Below, piece after piece: positions 6,559 to 11,019 of a stretch of 11,019 nt of DNA. Origin of the DNA: Bacteroidales bacterium. GTDB taxonomy: Bacteria; Bacteroidota; Bacteroidia; Bacteroidales; WRGA01. Within the stretch, counting starts at the first letter, position 1, and each line of letters begins with the position of its first letter. The notes under the pieces were generated by a model. The model was not told the origin of the DNA. It did no database searches and saw only the letters and a list, made by a program, of their open reading frames with translations. The position numbers and the translations under genes are program-made. The stretch spans positions 1 to 11,019 of the forward strand of contig JAITHZ010000364.1 in assembly GCA_031279795.1 (NCBI GenBank), in the 5' to 3' direction.

Positions 6559-7623
6559 TTAAATAATTATTCCGCTGCCGATGCATAGTTGTGCATCCTT
6601 GTCATAAATCATGCCGAATTGTCCGGAGGCAATGCCTTGCAGTTTTGCGTCGGATTCGATGCGGAACACGTCGCCGATGCGTGTGAGTTTGCCGCGTGTA
6701 AATTCCGGAGTGTGGCGTATTTTGAAGGTGATGTCTTTTTCGTCGTCGAAATCTCCCCAGATATTGTCGGTTATGAAGTTGAATGCGCCAAGATTTACAG
6801 TTGTTCCGTATTGTGATTCAGGCTCGTAGCCATTGGATACAAAAACTGCATTCTGTTCAGTATCTTTTTGGATGACAAACCATGGACCTCCGCTCAATCC
6901 CAGCCCTTTACGCTGCCCGATAGTGTGAAACCAGTACCCTTTGTGGCGACCTAATCTTTTTCCTGTTTCAAACTCAATGATATCACCTTCTTTTTCGCCT
7001 AAATACCTGCGAATAAAATCGTTGTAATTGACTTTTCCGAGAAAGCAGATTCCCTGACTGTCTTTTCGTTGTGCGCTCGGCAAACATTGCGTGACGGCTA
7101 TTTCTCTGACTTCCTTCTTTAATAAATGGCCAATGGGAAACATCAATTTCGAGACCTGCATGAAATTGATTTGTCCCAGAAAATATGTCTGGTCCTTTAC
7201 CTTGTCTTTTGCGGTGGACAAATATGTCTTTCCTCCAATCGCTGTGGTTGTTGCATAATGACCGGTGGCAATTTTATCGAAGTTTTTTCCCCATTTTTGC
7301 TCAAAACTTCCGAATTTAATCAGTTTGTTGCACATCATGTCCGGATTGGGCGTCAATCCGCGCTTTACGGCTTCGATGGTATAACTCACCACGTTTTCCC
7401 AATATTCCTCATGGAGCGAAACGATTTCAAACCGACATCCATATTTCTTTGCAATAAAGGAAGTTATCTCAATATCCTCCTCCGAAGGGCAGTCTATGTA
7501 TCCGCCTTTCTTTTCCATGCCTATTCGTATATAAAAAATTACAGGCTCCAGTCCTGCTTCTTTCAGCCGGTACACGACCACCGAACTGTCAACTCCTCCC
7601 GATACTAATGCTGCAATATTCAT
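6559..7623 (-). CDS. mnmA: tRNA-specific 2-thiouridylase MnmA
   Basis: This 354-residue cytoplasmic enzyme adenylates and then thiolates U34 of the Lys, Glu and Gln tRNAs, making the s2U part of the wobble modification. The PP-loop ATP-pyrophosphatase motif SGGVDSS is at 8-14. NPDMMCNKLIKFG (93-105) holds the first catalytic cysteine, Cys98, and SQGICF (189-194) the second, Cys193, which carries the persulfide. ATGHYA (119-124), KDQTYFL (143-149) and HTIGQRKGLG mark the family core and the start of the C-terminal beta-barrel. The length is close to that of E. coli MnmA. Bacteroides genomes often carry several mnmA paralogues, so this may be one of a set. The ATG at 7623 sits 36 nt downstream of a TAATTTTG box. 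The gene converges on the alternative glmU gene with one base between stops. Confidence 0.96.
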   Translation of the reverse strand: MNIAALVSGGVDSSVVVYRLKEAGLEPVIFYIRIGMEKKGGYIDCPSEEDIEITSFIAKKYGCRFEIVSLHEEYWENVVSYTIEAVKRGLTPNPDMMCNKLIKFGSFEQKWGKNFDKIATGHYATTTAIGGKTYLSTAKDKVKDQTYFLGQINFMQVSKLMFPIGHLLKKEVREIAVTQCLPSAQRKDSQGICFLGKVNYNDFIRRYLGEKEGDIIEFETGKRLGRHKGYWFHTIGQRKGLGLSGGPWFVIQKDTEQNAVFVSNGYEPESQYGTTVNLGAFNFITDNIWGDFDDEKDITFKIRHTPEFTRGKLTRIGDVFRIESDAKLQGIASGQFGMIYDKDAQLCIGSGIII

Positions 7624-7658
7624 GTTAACTTCTAACTCAGTGTACTGAAACTGTGGCG

Positions 7659-7666
7659 CAAAATTA
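7659..7666 (-). promoter_or_regulatory. Bacteroidota -7 box (TAATTTTG) for mnmA
   Basis: The minus strand reads TAATTTTGCGC, a TAnnTTTG match 36 nt from the mnmA ATG. A TTG (plus positions 7689-7691) lies 22 nt upstream and could be the -33 element. The arrangement is back to back with the leuB promoter. Inferred from motif and spacing. Confidence 0.5.
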
Positions 7667-7695
7667 CAACATTTTTTTATTTTTTATTCAATTGG

Positions 7696-7727
7696 TTTGA
7701 CGTTCCCGATAATTTCGCCTAATTTTG
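7696..7727 (+). promoter_or_regulatory. Promoter for leuB (TTTG, 20-nt spacer, TAATTTTG)
   Basis: TTTG at 7696-7699 and TAATTTTG at 7720-7727 are separated by 20 nt, a good fit to the Bacteroidota -33/-7 architecture. The predicted transcript would start near 7732-7735, so most of the short leader is the AACTGA repeat before leuB. No leucine-rich leader peptide, T-box or attenuator is visible. Confidence 0.6.
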
Positions 7728-7734
7728 CACCGGA

Positions 7735-7756
7735 AACTGAATAACTGAACAACTGA
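7735..7756 (+). repeat. Octamer tandem repeat (AACTGANN x3) in the leuB leader
   Basis: AACTGA occurs at 7735-7740, 7743-7748 and 7751-7756, spaced by AT and AC, making three octamer units that end two bases before the leuB ATG. It occupies nearly the whole predicted leader. A role in translation is possible but unproven. Confidence 0.75.
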
Positions 7757-7757
7757 A

Positions 7758-8843
7758 ATGAAAATAAATATAGCAGTATTACCCGGAGACGGGATTGGAG
7801 AGGAAATTGTGGCACAAGCGCTGGAAGTAGTAAAAGCCGTTTGTAGAAAATTTGGCCACGAATTGATGTACGAAAAGGCGCTTGTTGGGGCGTGTGCCAT
7901 TGAAGAAACAGGCAATCCGTATCCCGATGCAACCCACGAATTGTGCATGAAATCGGACGCAGTCCTGTTTGGTGCGATAGGTTCGCCAAAATACGACAAT
8001 GACCCAACTGCCAAAGTACGTCCCGAACAGGGACTGCTGGCCATGCGGAAAAAACTGGGACTGTATGCCAACATTCGTCCGGTGACAACTTTTCCGTCAC
8101 TGATTCATAAATCGCCACTGAAAAATGAACTGATTCAGGGCGCTGACTTTCTTTGCATCCGCGAACTGACAAGCGGCCTGTATTTCGGACGTCCGCAAGG
8201 ACGAAGCGAAGATGGCGAAACTGCTTACGACACATGCATTTACTCCCGCGAAGAAATAGAACGGATCATTCGTTTAGCCTATTCACATGCTCGCAAACGT
8301 CAGCACAAACTCACGGTAGTGGACAAGGCAAACGTGCTGGCAACATCGCGGCTGTGGCGACAAGTCGGTCAGCAACTCGAAACCGAATATGCCGATGTTG
8401 AGACTGAATACATGTTTGTGGACAATGCCGCTATGCAGTTGATTCAGTGGCCAAAACGATTCGATGTGATTGTCACCGAAAACATGTTCGGCGACATCCT
8501 GACCGACGAAGCATCGGTGATTACCGGTTCGCTTGGCATGTTGCCTTCCGCTTCGGTTGGTATTCATACGGCTCTGTTCGAACCCATACACGGCTCGTAT
8601 CCGCAGGCGGCGGGAAAAAACATTGCCAATCCGCTGGCAACCATCCTGTCGGCTGCCCTGATGTTTGAATATGCTTTCGACTTGCAGGAAGAAGCCGCGC
8701 TAATCCGTGAAATTGTCAACGAATCTCTCAATAAAGGTATTGTTACAGAAGACATTGCCAATGGAAAAGCTTATAAAACCTCCGATGTCGGGAATTGGAT
8801 TGTCTCGAAAATAGATACATATCAATTAGGAATTAAGAATTAA
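7758..8843 (+). CDS. leuB: 3-isopropylmalate dehydrogenase LeuB
   Basis: This 361-residue cytoplasmic enzyme oxidises and decarboxylates 3-isopropylmalate to 2-oxoisocaproate with NAD, the third step of leucine synthesis. LPGDGIG is at 8-14. Substrate arginines are Arg97 (LLAMRKKL), Arg107 (YANIRP) and Arg135 (IRELTSG); Tyr142 (YFG) and Lys190 (VVDKANVL) are the catalytic pair. Metal-binding aspartates are Asp222 (VDNAAMQL), Asp246 and Asp250 (NMFGDILTDEAS). EPIHGS (275-280) and NIANPLATILSAA (288-300) belong to the NAD site. ELTSGLYFG favours IPMDH over isocitrate dehydrogenase. The ATG at 7758 follows a three-unit octamer repeat and has no Shine-Dalgarno sequence. The last residues (LGIKN) and the stop codon are encoded by the first units of the heptamer array at 8824. 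No other leu gene lies in the window, so the usual leu cluster is either elsewhere or split. Confidence 0.97.
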   Translation: MKINIAVLPGDGIGEEIVAQALEVVKAVCRKFGHELMYEKALVGACAIEETGNPYPDATHELCMKSDAVLFGAIGSPKYDNDPTAKVRPEQGLLAMRKKLGLYANIRPVTTFPSLIHKSPLKNELIQGADFLCIRELTSGLYFGRPQGRSEDGETAYDTCIYSREEIERIIRLAYSHARKRQHKLTVVDKANVLATSRLWRQVGQQLETEYADVETEYMFVDNAAMQLIQWPKRFDVIVTENMFGDILTDEASVITGSLGMLPSASVGIHTALFEPIHGSYPQAAGKNIANPLATILSAALMFEYAFDLQEEAALIREIVNESLNKGIVTEDIANGKAYKTSDVGNWIVSKIDTYQLGIKN

Positions 8844-8924
8844 GAATTAAGAATTAAGAATTAAGAATTAAGAATTAAGAATTAAGAATTAAGAATTAAG
8901 AATTAAGAATTAAGAATTAAGAAT
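8824..8924 (+). repeat. Heptamer tandem array (AATTAAG), 14 units
   Basis: One variant unit (AATTAGG, 8824-8830) is followed by 13 perfect AATTAAG units (8831-8921) and a partial AAT. The leuB stop codon TAA (8841-8843) lies in the second perfect unit. Each unit carries TAA on both strands, and 7 is not a multiple of 3, so the array closes all six reading frames within 21 nt. Perfect identity among units suggests recent expansion by replication slippage. Confidence 0.97.
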
Positions 8925-8938
8925 GCGACCCTTGTTAT

Positions 8939-8954
8939 ACAAACGTACAAACGT
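8939..8954 (+). repeat. Octamer direct repeat (ACAAACGT x2)
   Basis: ACAAACGT is present twice in tandem at 8939-8946 and 8947-8954. Within it, AACGT (8942-8946) and ACGTT (8951-8955) also form a short inverted repeat with a 4-nt loop. No known operator was recognised. Confidence 0.6.
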
Positions 8955-8970
8955 TGGAATGACGCACGCT

Positions 8971-8989
8971 CCCTCCCCTTTGGGGAGGG
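8971..8989 (+). terminator. GC-rich hairpin, possible terminator or leader structure before hemW
   Basis: CCCTCCCC (8971-8978) pairs perfectly with GGGGAGGG (8982-8989) around a TTT loop, an 8-bp all-G/C stem in an AT-rich genome. No U-tract follows, so it is not a standard intrinsic terminator. It may weaken read-through from leuB or act as a structured hemW leader. It may also simply be an interspersed repeat fragment. Confidence 0.45.
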
Positions 8990-9001
8990 TCAGGGGAGGG
9001 G
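8982..9001 (+). other. Four-tract G-quadruplex motif upstream of hemW
   Basis: Four G-tracts (4, 3, 4 and 4 G) at 8982-8985, 8987-8989, 8993-8996 and 8998-9001 are separated by A, TCA and A. This satisfies the G3+ with loops of 1-7 rule for a quadruplex on the plus strand, and hence in the hemW leader RNA. The first two tracts are also the 3' arm of the hairpin at 8971-8989, so the two structures exclude each other. It ends 26 nt before the hemW ATG. Confidence 0.6.
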
Positions 9002-9016
9002 TCAGGTTCTGTTAGG

Positions 9017-9030
9017 AATTAAGAATTATG
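9017..9030 (+). repeat. Heptamer pair AATTAAG-AATTATG carrying the hemW start codon
   Basis: Two units of the heptamer family end exactly with the hemW ATG (9028-9030). An exact inverted copy lies at 10208-10221 on the other side of hemW. Confidence 0.8.
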
Positions 9031-10164
9031 GGTATTTACATTCATATTCCATTTTGCAGGACAAAATGCGTATACTGCGATTTCTATTCCTGTATTGACG
9101 TCGGGTTGTCGGAAGAATATAAACAGGCGTTGTGCAGAGAATTGATGCTGCGGAGCAATTTCTTGTCCGGCGAAACGGTCGAAACAATCTATATCGGCGG
9201 AGGTACGCCCAGCTTGTTTGACGCTAACTTTTATCAGCCCATTTTCGATACAATTTACCAGACTTTCTCTGTTTCTGCTCAACCGGAAATTACGCTCGAA
9301 GCCAATCCTGATGACTTAACCGAAACTTTCCTCGCAGGATTGACAAAATTACCTGTGAATCGAATAAGCATTGGCGTTCAGAGTTTTATAGATAGTGAAT
9401 TGCAATTTATGAAACGTCGACATTCGGCAGCGCAAGCAGAAGCGGCTGTGAAAAGGTGTCAGGACGCCGGATACCTGAATATCAGCATTGACTTGATGTA
9501 TGGATTGCCCGAACAGTCGCTCGACAACTGGCGCTATTCACTCCAACAAGCGCTGCAGACAAATGTCGGGCATATTTCGGCCTATCATATTACTTATGAA
9601 GAAGATACGCCTGTTTTCAATTTATTGAAAGAAAAAAAAATTACGCCATTGGACGAGGAAAAAAGTCTTGATATGTTTGAACTGTTGATAGACAGGCTAA
9701 CTGCTATGGGATTTCTGCATTACGAAATTTCAAATTTTGCCAGAGATGGTTTTGTTTCCCGCCATAATTCGGCCTACTGGAAAGGAATCGGCTATCTTGG
9801 AATCGGCGCCTCGGCTCATTCCTGCAATGTTGCGACTCGCACAGCCAATATTGCGGATACACAAAAATATATTGCTGGAATCAAGGCCAACAATCCGGTT
9901 ATGTCTGTTGAACATATCAATGACGAGACGGCTTACAACGAATTTGTAATCACATCGCTGCGTACTGTATGGGGATTGTCGCTTTCTGTACTGAAAAATG
10001 TTTTCGGATGTGAACGAAAACATTATTTTCTGAAACAGGCCGAAAAATACCTCGCCAGCGGATTGTTGGAATGCATCTCCGACGGTGATGTTATCAGGCT
10101 TACGCGAAAAGGCATCTTTGTATCCGACGGAATTATGAGCAATTTGCTGATAGTCAGTAGTTAA
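9028..10164 (+). CDS. hemW: Radical SAM haem chaperone HemW
   Basis: These 378 residues form a radical-SAM protein with a 4Fe-4S cluster. Cys10, Cys14 and Cys17 form the CX3CX2C cluster motif in IPFCRTKCVYCDF. It is followed by D-F where true coproporphyrinogen oxidase HemN has a fourth cysteine (CxC), which favours HemW, the haem-binding chaperone, over HemN. Other landmarks are IYIGGGTPSLF (54-64), EANPDDLT (91-98), RISIGVQSF (112-120), IDLMYGLPEQ (154-163), HYEISNFA (231-238), HNSAYWKGIGYLGIGASAHS (246-265) and a C-terminal winged-helix-like region. HemW proteins deliver haem to membrane respiratory enzymes. The ATG is the last three bases of an AATTATG heptamer, and I see no plus-strand TAnnTTTG box in the spacer, so expression may depend on read-through from leuB. 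A nine-A run at 9632-9640 lies inside the coding region. Confidence 0.95.
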   Translation: MGIYIHIPFCRTKCVYCDFYSCIDVGLSEEYKQALCRELMLRSNFLSGETVETIYIGGGTPSLFDANFYQPIFDTIYQTFSVSAQPEITLEANPDDLTETFLAGLTKLPVNRISIGVQSFIDSELQFMKRRHSAAQAEAAVKRCQDAGYLNISIDLMYGLPEQSLDNWRYSLQQALQTNVGHISAYHITYEEDTPVFNLLKEKKITPLDEEKSLDMFELLIDRLTAMGFLHYEISNFARDGFVSRHNSAYWKGIGYLGIGASAHSCNVATRTANIADTQKYIAGIKANNPVMSVEHINDETAYNEFVITSLRTVWGLSLSVLKNVFGCERKHYFLKQAEKYLASGLLECISDGDVIRLTRKGIFVSDGIMSNLLIVSS

Positions 10165-10173
10165 TCCACACAA

Positions 10174-10190
10174 ATCTGCTTCATCTGCGC
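10174..10190 (+). repeat. Short direct repeat (ATCTGC, 9-nt period) after hemW
   Basis: ATCTGC recurs at 10174-10179 and 10183-10188, just downstream of hemW. It resembles decayed simple-sequence repeats often seen between Bacteroidota genes. Too short to interpret further. Confidence 0.4.
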
Positions 10191-10207
10191 TCCTATAGAA
10201 AACATGT

Positions 10208-10235
10208 CATAATTCTTAATTCTTAATTCTTAATT
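10208..10235 (-). repeat. Inverted heptamer array (AATTAAG x3 then AATTATG)
   Basis: Read on the minus strand, three AATTAAG units (10235-10215) are followed by one AATTATG (10214-10208). This is the same order as at the hemW start, but on the opposite strand. Its last two units are the exact inverted repeat of 9017-9030. Confidence 0.85.
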
Positions 10236-10286
10236 AAGACAATAATACATAACAAAATTCAACAAAGCATAACAAACTGCCGAATA

Positions 10287-10316
10287 TTTGTATACCAATA
10301 TTTTTTTGTATCTTTG
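10287..10316 (+). promoter_or_regulatory. Promoter for yceD-rpmF (TTTG, 18-nt spacer, TATCTTTG)
   Basis: TTTG at 10287-10290 and TATCTTTG at 10309-10316 are 18 nt apart, the best promoter match in the window. The predicted start is near 10322, giving a leader of about 20 nt that contains the Shine-Dalgarno sequence of yceD. Confidence 0.65.
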
Positions 10317-10328
10317 CGGAGTTTTTTC

Positions 10329-10335
10329 AAGGAGG
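10329..10335 (+). promoter_or_regulatory. Strong Shine-Dalgarno site (AAGGAGG) for yceD
   Basis: AAGGAGG lies 7 nt before the ATG at 10343 and fully complements the anti-SD core of 16S rRNA. No other start in the window has one, and Bacteroidota rarely use them. It fixes the yceD start. Confidence 0.8.
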
Positions 10336-10342
10336 AAATCTT

Positions 10343-10915
10343 ATGGGAAAGTTTGATCAATACAAGATATCATTAAAAGGCTTATCTTCAGGTTTGCAAG
10401 ATTATTCTTTCGTGTTGGACAGTAAATTTTTTGCCGATATTGACGGAGAAGAACTGCAAAGAGGAGATATAAAAGTGACAGTAGCAGTCAAAAAAATTAC
10501 TGGAGCTTTCGAAATGAAGTTTCAAATGGCGGGAGAAGTAAAAGTTCCATGCGACCGTTGCTTAGACGATGTGGACATACCTGTTTCATATGACGGAAAA
10601 TTGTATGTCAAATTCGGAAAATCATATTCTGAAGAAAATGACGATGTTATCATTATTCCAGAAGAAGATGACAGCATAAACATTGCCTGGTTTCTATACG
10701 AATTTGCTGTATTGTCACTGCCCATGAAGCGTATGCATCCGCCTGGAAAATGTAACAAAGCAGTAAGCGCCAAACTGAAGCGCCACTCCCCGCCGAACAA
10801 AGACAATGATGAAAGTGACGAAATTGAATTGCTCGACGACCTTGGATTTGGAGATGAAGATACGAAAACCGGCGATTCGAGATGGGATAAACTGAGAGAT
10901 ATAGATATAGAATAA
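10343..10915 (+). CDS. yceD: YceD (DUF177) family protein encoded upstream of L32
   Basis: These 190 residues make a cytoplasmic protein of the DUF177 family, which is linked to 23S rRNA accumulation in E. coli and plants and is typically encoded directly before rpmF. Family signatures are VPCDRCLDDVDIPV (68-81) with Cys70 and Cys73, LYVKFG (87-92), and LSLPMKRMHPPGKC (124-137) with Cys137. A very acidic, probably disordered segment (153-175) precedes the conserved end DSRWDKLRDI (178-187). Cys70, Cys73 and Cys137 could form part of a metal site, which is inference only. The start is fixed by the AAGGAGG site. The gene ends in five consecutive in-frame TAA codons, followed by rpmF. Gene order and motifs together make this call firm; the molecular function of the family is still not well defined. 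Confidence 0.93.
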   Translation: MGKFDQYKISLKGLSSGLQDYSFVLDSKFFADIDGEELQRGDIKVTVAVKKITGAFEMKFQMAGEVKVPCDRCLDDVDIPVSYDGKLYVKFGKSYSEENDDVIIIPEEDDSINIAWFLYEFAVLSLPMKRMHPPGKCNKAVSAKLKRHSPPNKDNDESDEIELLDDLGFGDEDTKTGDSRWDKLRDIDIE

Positions 10916-10927
10916 TAATAATAATAA
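10913..10927 (+). repeat. TAA microsatellite: five in-frame stop codons at the end of yceD
   Basis: The stop TAA at 10913-10915 is followed by four more TAA triplets in the same frame. The preceding bases (AGATAT twice, 10898-10909) are also repetitive, and eight A (10931-10938) run into the rpmF ATG. Confidence 0.8.
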
Positions 10928-10937
10928 TATAAAAAAA

Positions 10938-11019
10938 ATGGCACATCCAAAAAGAAGACATTCTAAAACAAGAACAGCAAAAAGAAGAACGCATGACAAA
11001 GCCGTTGCTCCAACAATGG
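10938..11019 (+). CDS. rpmF: 50S ribosomal protein L32, N-terminal part (runs off the right edge)
   Basis: Twenty-seven codons are visible, beginning MAHPKRRHSKTRTAKRRTHD and continuing KAVAPTM. This is the highly basic N-terminus typical of Bacteroidota L32, a large-subunit ribosomal protein; the zinc-ribbon part expected further on is outside the window. It lies 22 nt after yceD, the common bacterial pairing, and is certainly co-transcribed in practice, as no promoter fits between them. There is no Shine-Dalgarno sequence; an eight-A run leads into the ATG. Confidence 0.96.
   Translation, partial: MAHPKRRHSKTRTAKRRTHDKAVAPTM

Larger units (their letters stand above)
8826..9028 (+). repeat. 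17-bp direct repeats bounding the leuB-hemW spacer
   Basis: TTAGGAATTAAGAATTA occurs exactly at 8826-8842 and again at 9012-9028. The first copy spans the end of leuB; the second ends on the A of the hemW start codon. The repeats enclose the heptamer array, a doubled octamer and the GC-rich hairpin. This could mark material inserted into, or expanded from, an ancestral heptamer copy. Confidence 0.7.

Noticed and set aside
7126..7608. 160-codon plus-strand open frame opposite mnmA
   Set aside because: It overlaps conserved MnmA motifs on the other strand and has no plausible domain or promoter.
7684..8235. 183-codon minus-strand open frame opposite the leuB start
   Set aside because: It covers the divergent promoters and the leuB N-terminus; it is a shadow frame.
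8824..8924. CRISPR array
   Set aside because: The repeats are seven bases and directly adjacent with no spacers; no cas gene is present.
8940..8947. TACGTTTG on the minus strand in the leuB-hemW spacer, a possible antisense promoter
   Set aside because: It matches TAnnTTTG but lies in a doubled octamer with no -33 element, and nothing on the minus strand there needs a promoter.
9028..10164. Oxygen-independent coproporphyrinogen III oxidase (HemN)
   Set aside because: The residue two after Cys17 is Phe rather than the fourth Cys of HemN, and the N-terminal extension of HemN is missing, so HemW fits better.
10522..10950. Minus-strand frames opposite yceD with long Ser and Tyr runs
   Set aside because: The low-complexity residues come from reading the TAA microsatellite and acidic codons of yceD backwards.

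Overview
This window looks like a chromosomal segment of a member of the Bacteroidota, most likely Bacteroidales. Three signs point there. Most intergenic regions carry a TAnnTTTG box of the kind used by the Bacteroidota primary sigma factor. All but one gene lack a Shine-Dalgarno sequence. The gene families are typical of the phylum: zinc-free type B L31, the alternative two-domain GlmU, a DUF2271 protein, and YceD followed by an L32 starting MAHPKRR. Most of the content is housekeeping and biosynthesis; I see no transposase, phage gene, CRISPR array, tRNA or rRNA.

Left part (1-4768, all minus strand). Reading leftward from 4768, there is a cysteine-synthase-family PLP enzyme followed 41 nt later by a lipoprotein of unknown function. 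After an AT-rich gap come a secreted DUF2271 protein and, almost abutting, a class I/II aminotransferase. Last is the start of a secreted TPR protein that runs off the left edge. TAnnTTTG boxes lie upstream of the cysteine-synthase-like gene, the DUF2271 gene and the TPR gene, suggesting three transcription units.

Middle part (5062-7623). Type B L31 (rpmE2) and an alternative GlmU form a plus-strand pair. They converge on minus-strand mnmA (tRNA 2-thiouridylase) with a single base between the two stop codons. A compact divergent promoter region (7624-7757) separates mnmA from leuB.

Right part (7758-11019, plus strand). leuB (leucine biosynthesis), hemW (radical-SAM haem chaperone) and yceD followed by rpmF (L32, cut by the right edge).

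The most unusual material is non-coding. The leuB-hemW spacer is built from stacked repeats: 14 heptamers (AATTAAG), a doubled octamer, and a GC-rich hairpin overlapping a four-tract G-quadruplex motif, all bounded by 17-bp direct repeats. The same heptamer family recurs at other gene edges. Its AATTATG variant supplies the start codons of hemW and the lipoprotein, and its TAA supplies the stop of leuB. A 14-bp inverted pair of heptamer units flanks hemW. I found no convincing new multi-gene system. The best leads are this repeat family, a flavinylation-like DAFSGAT motif in the DUF2271 protein, and a diverged lysine loop in the cysteine-synthase-like enzyme.
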